From: Zeugodacus cucurbitae
Lineage: Eukaryota > Arthropoda > Insecta > Diptera > Tephritidae
Reading direction: 5' to 3'
NCBI RefSeq assembly: GCF_028554725.1
Contig: NC_071670.1
Coordinates: 4,774,001-4,838,000, forward strand
Length of the DNA stretch: 64,000 nucleotides
This document shows, one piece after another, positions 35,121-45,900 of the stretch; positions within the stretch are counted from its first letter, which is position 1, and the number at the start of each line of letters is the position of its first letter. The notes beneath the pieces were generated by a model that did not search any database, was not told the origin of the DNA, and saw nothing but the letters and a program-made list of their open reading frames with translations. The translations under genes were made by a program, and so were the position numbers.

Positions 35121-38101
35121 AAATATTGCAGTTAAATTTAAATCATTGCGCTGCAGCACAAGAACTGCTAAAACAGACGCTGTTAGAGAATAATATCGAT
35201 ATTGCCCTATTGAGCGAGCAATATATTCAGCGCTCGGAAAGCACTTGGATCTCAGACATAAGTGGCAAGGCGGCAATATGGTCCTGCAAAGGAAAACCTT
35301 TCACGTCATGCTCCAGAGCAGCTCAAACTGGTTTCACATGGGCTAATATACATGGTATATATTTTGTAAGTTGTTATGCCCGCCCCAGCGCATCAATCTC
35401 GGAATTTGAAAACTTTCTCCTTGAGCTATCTCTAGAAACTAGAGGCAAATCGCCGATAATAATAGCAGGCGATTTTAATGCATGGTCTACTGCTTGGGGA
35501 AGCAGAAGTACAAACCATCGTGGGCGCTTAATACTAGAATTCCTGAGTCAAACAAACCTTACTTTAATAAATAGCGGTACCAAAAACACATATCAAAAAG
35601 GAAATAAAGGTTCAATAATAGACCTAATGTTTGCAAATGACGCACTTAGCATGCGGATTAAGTGGGAGGTGTCAGACATGTTTACATATAGTGATCACAT
35701 GGCTATCGTTGCTGAAGTTTCAGTGTCCCGAGAAACGGAACCCCCGAGAGGGAACACTGCTCAGAAACGAAGCTGGAAGCAAAACGAATTCGATACTGAT
35801 GTTTTTGAGATAGTCTGGAGTGCAGCAAAGGCACCAGGCGAAGACGCGGCCCACTTAGTATCCGCATTGCGAAAAGAGCTGTTCGCAGCATGCGACGCAA
35901 CAATGCGAAGGTCAAAACATCACAACAAACGACGTCCAGTATATTGGTGGAACGATGAAATTGCCACGCTGAGGAAGCTCTGTCATTCATCAAGACGTCG
36001 TTTACAGCGCAACCAGGGTAGAGAAAACGAAGATATTCTTAAAGAAACGTTTAAAAGACATAAGAAGCTCCTGAAGTCAGCCATCACTCGCAGCAAAAGA
36101 TCCTGCTTTGAAAAGCTCTGCGAAGAAGCAAATATTGATCCCTGGGGAACTGCATACAAAATCTGTATGTCGAAGTTCAAAAATAAGTCGCAACAACCTA
36201 AAAGCGCTCCGTTCATGAAGAAAGTCGTCGAGGCATTATTTCCGACGCACGAAGTAATTAACATTGCTGAGCGAAATGAAATTTCAGAGTCACCCCTTTT
36301 AGTTACGGAAGAAGAACTTCTGGATATAGCGAAAAAAATTAAAAACAACAAAGCGCCTGGATTAGATGGCATACCCAACAGAGCTCTAAAGGTAGCCATA
36401 ACTTTGAAACCCAAACTGTTTGCCAAAATGTACAACGCATGTATAAAAGAAGGGGTATTCCCCGACGCCTGGAAAGTTCAGCGTCTGGTTTTACTACCAA
36501 AACCAAAGAAACCACCGGAAGAACCATCATCGTACCGACCTCTGTGTATGCTCGACACAATGGGTAAAGTGTACGAAAACATAATAAGAAATCGCTTGGA
36601 GCTTGCAATCCAGGAAGTTGGCGGATTGTCAGAGAGACAATACGGCTTCATAAAAAAGAGATCCACTATCGACGCTCTAAAAGAAGTCGTTGACACCGCA
36701 AAATGTGCAGTAAGTGGCAAAAGATGGAAAGGTGGTACAAAAGAATATTGTGCGCTGATCACCCTGGATGTAAAGAATGCGTTCAACTCTGCAAAATGGA
36801 CAAATATATTCAAAGCATTATATGAAATAAGCGCCCCTAAATACCTTACAAATATTATTATGAGTTATTTTGAAAACAGAAGGTTGATATTTGACACCGA
36901 CGAAGGAATTAAGAGCTACTCTATTTCTAGTGGAGTTCCACAAGGCTCTGTTTTAGGCCCTCTTCTATGGAATCTCGTGTATGATGGGGTGCTGAGAAAA
37001 CCACAACCAAATAATGTAAAATTAGTCGCTTACGCGGATGACCTTGTAGTGGTAGCAGTAGCTAAGCAGCTTGATGACCTTCAGAACAAATGTAATGAAT
37101 GTATAAATGGTCTGCGCCAATGGTTCTCTTCCATGAGTTTGGAATTGGCTGAGCACAAAACAGAAGTATTGCTCATAAGTACCAGGAAAATTGAGGAGAA
37201 AATTACTATAACTATCGGGGAATGTGCGATTATTTCACAGCCACAGCTGAAGTATTTAGGGGTAATATTAGACTCTAAGCTTAAATTCAAGGAGCACTTG
37301 GCTTACACGTCAAATAAGGCAAATAAGATATATAACGCCTTATCAAGAATGATGGCAAACAGAGGCTGCGTACGTTCCAGCCGACGCTTTCTAATTGCTA
37401 AAGCTATGAGCTCGGTAATATTGTATGCGGCCCCAATATGGGTCCAGGCGCTAGACATTAAAGCGTATGCGAAACCAATAATTGCTGTATATCGACTCTC
37501 AGCGATAAGAGTAATAAGTGCTTTCCGAACTATATCCAGCGAAGCAGCTGAAGTATTGGCAAGTATGCCGCCCATAGACATCCAGGGTGACGAATTCGCA
37601 AGATTAAGCGAATTATCAGAACCAACAGAAATAAGAAAGAGAGAAGAGAGAAATAAGAGCACAACAATGTGGCAAAAGCGGTGGCAAACCTCAACCAAAG
37701 GACGGTGGACACACAGACTTGTTCCTGACATCCATTCATGGATAAATAGACAGCATGGGGACCTGAATTTCCATCTGACACAAATATTGAGTGGACATGG
37801 GTGCTTTAGAAGCTATCTCCATAAATTCCATCACGACGATAGTCCGTATTGTCCGGTGTGTACGGAGTCCATAGAAGACTCTGAACACGTATTTTTTCAC
37901 TGCCCTCGATTTTTGAACGTAAGGGACAGGTTGGAAACTGCACTTGGTGGTAGTTTTTCGGTGGAAAACTTGACTGCACTTATGTGTCAGTCCCCTAATA
38001 AGTGGAAAGCAGTTAGCGAAGCGACAGCCTCAATTATGATAGAACTGAGACAGGTACAACAGGTTAGGCGTCAGTCAGTCCGTGCCATAGAGGAGACTTA
38101 A
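35117..38101 (+). CDS. Retrotransposon ORF2 (endonuclease-reverse transcriptase, R1 clade)
   Basis: 994 residues. The N-terminal AP-like endonuclease begins QLNLNHCAAAQELL, with E34 (LLSEQY), GDFNAW at 118-123 and SDH at 193-195, the expected metal-binding and catalytic positions. The reverse transcriptase runs from about 380 to 720, with NNKAPGLDGIP near 410-420, LDVKNAF near 550, SSGVPQGSVLGPLLWNLVYD near 604-623 and the active-site YADD at 639-642. A C-terminal CCHC finger is C912-C915-H924-C929. No RNase H domain follows. All catalytic residues I can check are intact. The product nicks target DNA and copies element RNA onto it. Start ATG at 35117 overlaps the ORF1 stop, so translation probably depends on termination-reinitiation. 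Confidence 0.95.
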   Translation: MKILQLNLNHCAAAQELLKQTLLENNIDIALLSEQYIQRSESTWISDISGKAAIWSCKGKPFTSCSRAAQTGFTWANIHGIYFVSCYARPSASISEFENFLLELSLETRGKSPIIIAGDFNAWSTAWGSRSTNHRGRLILEFLSQTNLTLINSGTKNTYQKGNKGSIIDLMFANDALSMRIKWEVSDMFTYSDHMAIVAEVSVSRETEPPRGNTAQKRSWKQNEFDTDVFEIVWSAAKAPGEDAAHLVSALRKELFAACDATMRRSKHHNKRRPVYWWNDEIATLRKLCHSSRRRLQRNQGRENEDILKETFKRHKKLLKSAITRSKRSCFEKLCEEANIDPWGTAYKICMSKFKNKSQQPKSAPFMKKVVEALFPTHEVINIAERNEISESPLLVTEEELLDIAKKIKNNKAPGLDGIPNRALKVAITLKPKLFAKMYNACIKEGVFPDAWKVQRLVLLPKPKKPPEEPSSYRPLCMLDTMGKVYENIIRNRLELAIQEVGGLSERQYGFIKKRSTIDALKEVVDTAKCAVSGKRWKGGTKEYCALITLDVKNAFNSAKWTNIFKALYEISAPKYLTNIIMSYFENRRLIFDTDEGIKSYSISSGVPQGSVLGPLLWNLVYDGVLRKPQPNNVKLVAYADDLVVVAVAKQLDDLQNKCNECINGLRQWFSSMSLELAEHKTEVLLISTRKIEEKITITIGECAIISQPQLKYLGVILDSKLKFKEHLAYTSNKANKIYNALSRMMANRGCVRSSRRFLIAKAMSSVILYAAPIWVQALDIKAYAKPIIAVYRLSAIRVISAFRTISSEAAEVLASMPPIDIQGDEFARLSELSEPTEIRKREERNKSTTMWQKRWQTSTKGRWTHRLVPDIHSWINRQHGDLNFHLTQILSGHGCFRSYLHKFHHDDSPYCPVCTESIEDSEHVFFHCPRFLNVRDRLETALGGSFSVENLTALMCQSPNKWKAVSEATASIMIELRQVQQVRRQSVRAIEET

Positions 38102-38227
38102 GAATGTCTTGTCACTCCCACGAAGTAATACTTAATTTGGTGGTTCCGTGGGAGCGTCTTGAGTTGGGAGTAGGTTAGGTTTAGCGGATTAAAGTTCCGC
38201 ACTCCGGCTTTCGATGCTTCCCCCTAC

Positions 38228-38230
<3 letters not shown>

Positions 38231-38264
<34 letters not shown>
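38231..38264 (+). repeat. Poly(A) tail of the retrotransposon
   Basis: A run of 34 to 35 A residues directly follows CCCCCTACTAT and precedes the 3' copy of the target-site duplication, as expected for target-primed reverse transcription. Uninterrupted A supports recent insertion. Confidence 0.92.
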
Positions 38265-38268
<4 letters not shown>

Positions 38269-38277
38269 TACATATGA
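38265..38277 (+). repeat. 3' target-site duplication of the R1-clade element
   Basis: ATATTACATATGA, identical to 33396-33408. Removing the element and one copy restores a continuous AT-rich intron sequence. Confidence 0.9.
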
Positions 38278-38558
38278 ACTCTTAAAATCAGTGAGAGTGG
38301 AAGGGGTTATACACATACGTTGGGCTTGTTGTTGCTTAGAGGCGAAACTTTCTTACCACACGTTTCACATTAAATGCATACCTTTGATATCAAAAGCTAA
38401 CTTACATAGGGGTGTGACAGCTGTAGGGTGCAAGCAGAGTTCAATTATACTTGGCGGACAAAGAGAGTGTGTGATAGCGTGCACTTAAGATGTGAGATAT
38501 TGTACAATATATTAGTAAAGTATAGGTTTGCATACGTTATAGTTAGGTGTGACTGAAC

Positions 38559-38885
38559 TTGTGGAACACTGCATTTAAAGTGCAGTTCTTACTATATTAC
38601 TTGCAAAATACAATGTTTCAAGGTGTGCTTGAGTTCGACAGCATCAGCAAGGCGAAAAAGTGTTATAAAATCTTCTCAAAAGCTGAAATATTGTTTCAGA
38701 ATACATAGAATAGAATGGGAAGCACTTGAACGAATTCTCATAAGATGGGAAGTATTATTCAGTATGCTGGAGTCATTTAGATTTGCGTTCGTTAGAATGG
38801 CTGTGACGGAACTTGTGGAACACTGCATTTAAAGTGCAGTTCTTACTAAATTACTAGCAAAATTCAATGTTTCAAGGTGTACTGT
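38559..38885. repeat. Direct duplication, period 254 bp, with palindromic core
   Basis: CTTGTGGAACACTGCATTTA, then AAGTGCAGTTCTTACTA, then TTACT-GCAAAAT, then CAATGTTTCAAGGTGT occur at about 38559 and 38813 with only a few mismatches in 75 bases. ACTGCA...TGCAGT within each copy forms a 6-bp-arm hairpin. Confidence 0.85.
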
Positions 38886-41286
38886 TATCATACAACTTCA
38901 TTAGGCTCCAAAATATTGTGAGTGCTCCTCCTAAAGGCTGAATTTTTTTATTGCAATTGGACATGACACGCACAAAGCAAATATTTGGTGGCCCAGATGA
39001 TCATATAAGAGACATGTTACGATACTGCAATGGCCTATTTTATAGAGCAAAATTTGATTTGGAAGGTGCTAAAACTGAAATCCTTAAAACCTTTACCTGG
39101 ATCCATATCCAAAATAGAAGATAAAGGCGATCTTTTGATCCCTTCAGGATGTAATGACTTTAATCAAATGGCCATAATATAATAGTATAAGCAGAGACAT
39201 AATTTTTTTGAACATATTAAAAGCTTAGAACTTTTATCTCGACGATATTTTTCGTAAGGAAATTTCCAAGCATCAGGTTCTAGACATTTTCTTTAAAGGT
39301 TATCAGAGCAGTCGATAGATCAATAAGATCCTTAAAATACGATGTCGACACCGGTGATATTTTGAAGTGAACCTGATTATATTAAGCTTGCACTGTTACT
39401 ACTTTTGATGTCTGGATATAGCTCCGCGAAACACCGATCCCCTAATCCACTTAGTTCCAAAATTTGTCTCTTCAGTACTAATTGGTGTTTTCCTGGATTG
39501 AGTATTCGAGAGTTAGTTAAGAGAACTATGAGTTGCATAGAGTTTAAGAGCGGATGTTCGACCTACTTTGGTTTTATTGACTAAAATTCAAGTGTCTTGG
39601 GGCTCGTATTACTTTACAGGATTTGATAGGAACTATATCTCTCGCCTGAGTTCGTTTTAATTACTTTTACGAGAAAAGGGATCTAAATGTACCACAGCCT
39701 CAAAATAAATATATTTACTTATCAATTCAAGCCCACTTGTTAGGTCATCAATCAATCAAATGTAAATGTCACTCACCCAAGTCATAAAAACAATTATAAA
39801 TGTCCATCAATGAAAGTCATTTATCACTTCTCTTCACTAGAACGAAGCTAACACACACCTCGCACCTCTCTAAATACACATGTTATGTCGAAACGAAAAT
39901 CGCTCTTCCACTTGAATTAACCGATTTTTCCAACTGGGTGCATAACGGTGCCAGCTGTGCCCGCACGCCGACTGTCAAGCATTCAACTTCACGGAAGTAA
40001 TGTCAGTGCCAAGCTAATCTCTAGCAAGTAGTAGTAAACTTGCGCCAAATTTTTCCTTTCATCATTTCTTTCAATGTCTTACACTAAACGAAAATCTTTA
40101 ATGAGGAAAGTTGCTATTGTTTCGCTGAGTATGTTTCATAGGTGGGGGTTATCTTGAAAGTAACGGAATTGCGTGTCATCTTCTTCTCAAATAAATCTCA
40201 CGCGCTAACAAGCGCTCCACTTCCTAGCATTAACGGTAACTTCGTGGAAACGCATCACGCCTTGACAGGTTTCTTTATGCAGAACACGCACACATGACCA
40301 AAAGTTTGGCGCAAACACTGCGCCGAAACATAGCCAAGTCCAGGCATTTTGTGCGCGCAAAACTTTGGCAAAGTGCAAAAAAAAGCTGCAATAAAAACTT
40401 TGCCTAAGCTCATTCGGCTGTCTCAGCTAATCCAACACTTTCTGCGCCTCTCTACGCCTTTCTAATGGGCGGTGAGCGCGTGGTAAGGGGTTACGCCGCT
40501 AAAGAGTTCATTAACTTCTTGCTTGACTGCCTTGCCTACATACTTGGCTGGTTGACTGGCTGCTTGACAAGTTAAGGAAGTTTGTTGTTCACATTCGTTG
40601 TTGTCAAAATGCACAGCTCACTCTCTCTCTCTTCCACCACCTCCGCCGTCATCATTCTACCACGTCGAACTTTTTCAATTCAATTTCATATAAATTTTCC
40701 AAGCAGCTGTACGCCTTTCATATATATTAGTCACATACAAATTGGACTCTTCAATTTAATGAAAAATTTAATGAAAAACTTGACAGCAGTCTTAGGTATG
40801 AAATGGTGAGCGAGCGCTTGTCGAGTAGAGAGTACGCAGCTGGCGCTTAAAGTCATGGTAATGTGACATATTTGATGCTTTATTTAACCCTATGCGCTCA
40901 CTGGCGGTTAATAATTCAGAAAGATGTGGAAAAATTACTAATTAAATTAGTAAAAGAGGGAGGGGAAGAGGTATTGCAGATCTCTTATTCCTGAGTGGAA
41001 TATCTCTTTCATAAATAACCCATTTTATCATCGATTCAGTTCTAGAGGTTAGAAATTAATACAGATTCAGAACCCTACCCATACCCTATTATCAACTTAT
41101 GAATCTTATAAGAGGTTCCAAATTGTTAAGTAGCTGAAGTGAATGGTTAGAGTGAAATATACATCGATAAACAATTTTTAGTGGCCACGGACTTTATTTT
41201 TTAGGGATAAGATACCTTCTTCAAAGGTCTAGGAAGGAGGTCGATGAAAAATTGCTCAGTTTGCTCTAAGTGAAGAGGTCTGATAA

Positions 41287-41414
41287 CTCTTGAGATCTCC
41301 ATATTCGTTGAGTCGCTCAATATTCTCAAGTCTGTGTTATATGAAAGAAAACACAGTTTTCAAAAGACTTGAGTATATAGAGCGACCCAACACCTGAGAT
41401 CTCGGTAGACTCTT
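41287..41414. repeat. Long imperfect inverted repeat (foldback, arms about 55 bases)
   Basis: GTCGCTCAATATTCTCAAGT on the left pairs with the reverse complement of ACTTGAGTATATAGAGCGAC on the right, with three mismatches. Outside these, TGAGATCTC occurs in both arms, and GTGTT/AACAC closes a loop of about 10 bases. It may be a degraded foldback element or hairpin RNA precursor. Confidence 0.7.
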
Positions 41415-42330
41415 AGTTCCTCTATATACTACAGTCACTCATTGTTTAACAGATAAGAAACATAGACACATGATCGAAGGTCTAGGCAGAATATGGTTAA
41501 AACAGAAGATTAGGAGCAGAGTTTTTTCTCCTTCTGTTATTATTATTGGGGAGGTCAGTAAAAAAAATTTTAGTTCAACCATCGAAGGGTTCAATTTTCC
41601 ATCGCAAACGTCGCTAGTAAACTTGGATCCAAATCAGGACTTAGATCGGAAGCTAGTTATTATCGGGTTGCATGCCTCCTTATCTCAGTAAAGTTCCTCG
41701 ATTTTCAAACCTAGAAAGAGCTTTTAAACATAACGTTTCATTGCACCTGTATTGAAGAAAGATCAGTCGAGTTGGAATGTTAGGCATCCAAGAGTTCGAT
41801 ATTTGAACCAAATATTGCCAAGCCTAGATTTCCTGAGGAAACTTCACATGAAAATTTCGCAAAGCCTTCGGATAGCCCTGATCTTTAAGGAAACCTGTAA
41901 ACCCAAAGCCTATAGCCTCCAAGAATTGCAGTCTTTATCTTCAATAAGGTACTTAACCAAAAGGAAAGATAGTTTATAGAACGAAAGACCGTTTACAGCA
42001 ATAATTAGGATAGACTTGTTGTCGATGTATTGGCATGAAACATTCCCCAATTCCCAAATCTAAGGAATCGAGACCTGGTCTGTACTAGTTTCGTAGAACC
42101 GACTGCCGAGGGAACGAACTTGTTCGAGCTCTGTTCTTAGATAAGATGGAGACCTAGTCGAGGAACTTAATGCCATAAAAGGTACACTAGAAGTGTACAT
42201 TAACTAACCTAACCTCACTTTTAAATACTTGACCGACGACACATCGCAAGATTCAACAGGTAAATATACTACGTCCTCACAATTATTATTGAACCAATAG
42301 TTTTCCATCCTTAACACACTACATACCCAC

Positions 42331-42895
42331 CTGTGGGATAGACAATTATTGTGGCACGATTTTTACTCCCCGCCGCCGCCATGATTGTGGCCACCGTTTG
42401 TGCGGCGGGCAATGACGTAGTCGCCTCCATGGCGTATCGCGATACCGGCAACGTAGGCAAAGCGGACATTACCGTCGCTGCGCCACCGCCACCGGCCAAC
42501 GGATCGCCATCAACACCGGGGCCATTCGAAAGAGGCGAGAGCAGTGTGTGCGGTGTGGTGTAGTCGCTTAAATTCGTCTGCGCCACATTAGCGAGTGTTT
42601 TATTGAAGAGCGTTTTCAGTGTAGAGTTGAAGGTCTCCAGTGTGGGTTGCGTTGTGGCGGGTTGTTCGGGTAACATACCGTTATGTGTTGGAGAGAGTGC
42701 GCTGGTGGCGAAGGCAGCGGAGATGTTGTTGGCGATATTAGAAATGGTTGTTGTTGTTGCTGTGCTGAGATTTGTTGATATATTCAAGGTAGGTGTCGTT
42801 GTTGTGGTGGCGCTAGCTGTTGTTGTAGCGAGTATAATTGTTGTCATATTGTTCTTCAGCAGTCTTGTGGCATATTTGAGAAACTCCAAAAGCAT
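42331..42895 (-). CDS. Mucin-like single-pass membrane protein, exon A (ectodomain)
   Basis: From the ATG at 42895 to a CACAG|GTGGGT donor, 188 codons plus one base (phase 1). The protein is rich in threonine, serine and alanine: TTTASATTTTTPTLNISTN near 24-42, several further Thr/Ser runs and a GGGGAA stretch near 135. Seven N-glycosylation sequons are visible (N16, N38, N42, N57, N90, N98, N108). No clear N-terminal signal peptide is seen (the start is MLLEFLKYATRLLKNN), so either the protein is type III or a signal exon lies upstream. The phase-1 donor fits exon B, whose first codon completes to valine before the membrane span. A second donor, GG|GTATGT, lies nine bases further but is in phase 2. 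The family is not recognised. Confidence 0.7.
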
Positions 42896-42923
42896 CGCCG
42901 ACCTGGGAGACGGTGACCTGTGG
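42896..42923 (-). promoter_or_regulatory. Splice acceptors just upstream of exon A start codon
   Basis: On the minus strand a long C/T-rich tract ends CCTCCACAG (exon would begin at 42917), with a second CTCCCAG at 42903. Either would place only 7-22 bases before the ATG, so one or more 5' UTR or signal-peptide exons probably lie upstream at higher coordinates. Confidence 0.45.
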
Positions 42924-45900
42924 AGGTTGGTGAGGGGTGCGAAGGGGTTGGTTTTTTTTTTTTTTTTTTGTCTAAGGGAGCACTGGACTTGTGCGATTAT
43001 TTGGTTTCACTTTTGTTATAGTTTGGCGTGCATTTTTTTTGTTTTAGTTTGTGGTCTTCTTTGTAGACATTAGTGTTTCTTCGAATTCATTTTGTTTTCA
43101 TCATCATATTTTCTTCACTTTGATGTGCGATTTCTTCTGTAATTCTGACTTATAATTTGAGCGCGCACTAACTACTTTTTGATGAATTTTTCAGCTGAAA
43201 GCTAATTTGAATGAAAAATATAGAATTTTATTGTTTTTAAAGAGAAATAAAGCAAGTTTCTGCGTATTATTCTTTGTCTCTTTTGTCTTAGTCTCTTATT
43301 TCTACGGCTTTCTGAGTGAAAGTGATGCCTCCAAAAAATCACAATAAAGAAATCTTCATATATTTCAAATAAGGTCTTAGTTAAACCGTAGGTGTATAAT
43401 AGATATATAAATAGCCAAGATATATGTATAGAATGGTATAAAAGGTCTAGTAAAAATAAATTCATTATTCTTTCAATAATTTGGTTTAGCGATCTGTGCC
43501 TCGCGTTATAGTGATATATGGCGTTAGAAAGATACAATTTCGTATCTAAATCTGGAGAAAGCTATCGCCCAGATGGGATCCGCTTCAGCCAATGTAAAAA
43601 TAATATTTTAAATCAGAACATCGCCAGGCCACACGCATCGAAATCGTCCTGCCAGAAGTTATGTAAACTTCGCGGGAGGTTCTTAAACAACGAATTTTTT
43701 TGTTGGTGAAAAATTGGGGTAACGAGAATCTTGTGAAAATCAAGTACTCCAGTTTTTTGTCAATATGGGCGAGAGTAAGAAGTTATCGAACAAAATACTA
43801 CACATTTCACTTAAGTTGGATCATTCTAACTATGCCTATATAAACCCTTTGATTTAATGTAAAAATAATAGATATCTCTTCTTACTAAACCTCTATATCC
43901 AAATAAAAAGGGTGAGGATCCACTGCCACAAATATAGTTATTAAAATAAAATCTTAGTGAAGCTTTGAATACATAAACGAGCGGAATCAGATTCTCAAAA
44001 ACTTGCATTAATTCTTTTTTTTCATATTTTAAAAAATTGATAGTTTTTAATAAATTTAAAATTTTTATTCCTGTATATTCTTTTTTCCAGGGTTTTCGCA
44101 TTCAATTCAATATATATATTTTTTTATAATCACAAAACTTTTTGAAAATTTTCCAAAAGTTGTAATTTTGAATATAACTTTCCAAAAATTGTGTTAAATT
44201 TTTTGTACTTTTCTCTGATTAATCTGATTAATTATGCATTAAATGCAAATTTTTATTTACACATTTTTAGCCCAAATATATACATATATAATTCTTCTTT
44301 TATAGTTTCGAAAACATTGTTATCGTAAACAATTTATTTGTATTAAATATGTTTGCTTTAATTTATAATTCTTAAAAATATTGTTAGGGATTTGGATCAC
44401 GTTTTATATAAAAAAAATTGTCTGTTGATATCTTAATATCAAAAAAATTTCGAAAATCTCAAAAATTATATGAACAATTTTTAGTTGCGGATTTATTTCG
44501 ATTTTTAAATAAAATTCTATTGTAATGTTATGAAAATCAATATTTCAAAGAAAAGTGAAAATTATTATTTAAATTTTTGAAATTTAAAAAGATTACCGAC
44601 CAGCTCGAAATTTATTTATATTCATTTAAGTATTTCAAATATTTTTGGTATTAAAATTTTCAAGAAAATTTTTGTTTTTAAAAATATTTTTTTTGTTTTT
44701 TTATGTAACTTAACTGTTTTTTATACATTTTCATGAAAATAAAAAAAATTGCTTTTAAAAATTTCGTTCATTTCTACAAAAAAATAGTTTATTTATGTGT
44801 AACAAATTCATGAAATGAAGAAAAAAATTAAGATAGTAGTTTTTCTTAATTTTAATTTACTTTTTAATCATTTTTTATAGTAAATTTTGGCACTACAATT
44901 TTTTAATAATTTTTTACTTAATTAAATTTCGAAATCAATCTATGAGTTTTATATTTTTTTATAATTTATTTTACACATTTTTATCAGTTTTTAATCCAAA
45001 ATTTCATTCATCAGCCTTTTATAATTTTTTTTATAATTTTTTATTACATCAATTTCATTTCATTTTATTTTTTTCAAATTTTTAATCTCGCCGCTTTACT
45101 ACCACACATTTTAAATCATTGCTATTTCAAAATTCATCTATTTTTATCACACATTTTTTTTATTGCTGTTGTCCAATTTAATGGCGTGCCATTTTTCCAT
45201 CGCACTGCGCTAATTAATAATTTTCAAACAATTCATTAAGCATAATGTGCACACATACATATGCATATGTATCACATCTGTAGTACTATATTTCCATTGG
45301 TTTCGCCACTTTGGCAGCGGTGAATACACTTCCATATGTTTGGCCAGCCACAAAACACACACACACACACATAGATTCATAACAACCAGCTAACGCTAAG
45401 TGCTAGCGAAATATTTTGTATTTTTATTTTGTTATTGTTGTTATATGTTTATTTTGTTGTGTATGCACACAAATAGTTGTGAAGGATTTACACCCCGTCC
45501 GTCGCGCCGCATTCAGCCATTCACCAGCCATTGTGCTGAACACTTGGCTGGCGTTGGACAGTTTGGAGCAGGAATGAATCGAATTCAAAGCAAATTCATT
45601 CAAGCGTTCAACCGCAATTTATTTTTACGACAAATTCGCCAATATCTCGAACGTATAAATTTTTATTTTTATTATTTTCATTATTTGCTATACTTTTGGC
45701 TGGATGCTGGTGTTTATTGCTGTTATTGTTGTTGTTGGTTTTGTGATTTCAACCATATGCATGTCGTAAGCTGCCAATCAGCACTTTCTATTCAACTTTT
45801 TTAATTTTTTTTTTTTAATATTTAATATATTTTTTTAAATATTATTTTATATTTTTTTTAAATATTTGTATTCAATTTTTTTTTTCTTTTTCCTTTCATC

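Larger units (their letters stand above)
33409..38264 (+). mobile_element. Full-length R1-clade non-LTR retrotransposon
   Basis: About 4.86 kb: a 446-base 5' UTR with internal promoter, ORF1 (33855-35120), ORF2 (35117-38101), a short 3' UTR and a 34-base poly(A) tail, bounded by a 13-bp target-site duplication. ORF2 has an AP-type endonuclease, reverse transcriptase and a C-terminal CCHC finger but no RNase H domain, the R1-clade layout. There is no frameshift or internal stop in either ORF, so the copy is probably young and possibly active. It sits antisense in the 22-kb intron of the mucin-like membrane-protein gene. It is not in 28S rDNA, so it is an R1-clade element with relaxed target choice rather than R1 itself. 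Confidence 0.92.
38278..42330 (-). other. Large intron (A to B), part upstream of the retrotransposon
   Basis: About 4 kb with a 254-bp duplication near 38.6-38.9 kb, a GC-richer stretch near 40.2-40.6 kb and a long imperfect inverted repeat at 41.3 kb. The open frames at 41470-41979 start at non-ATG codons or resemble nothing known. No exon was supported. Confidence 0.5.
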
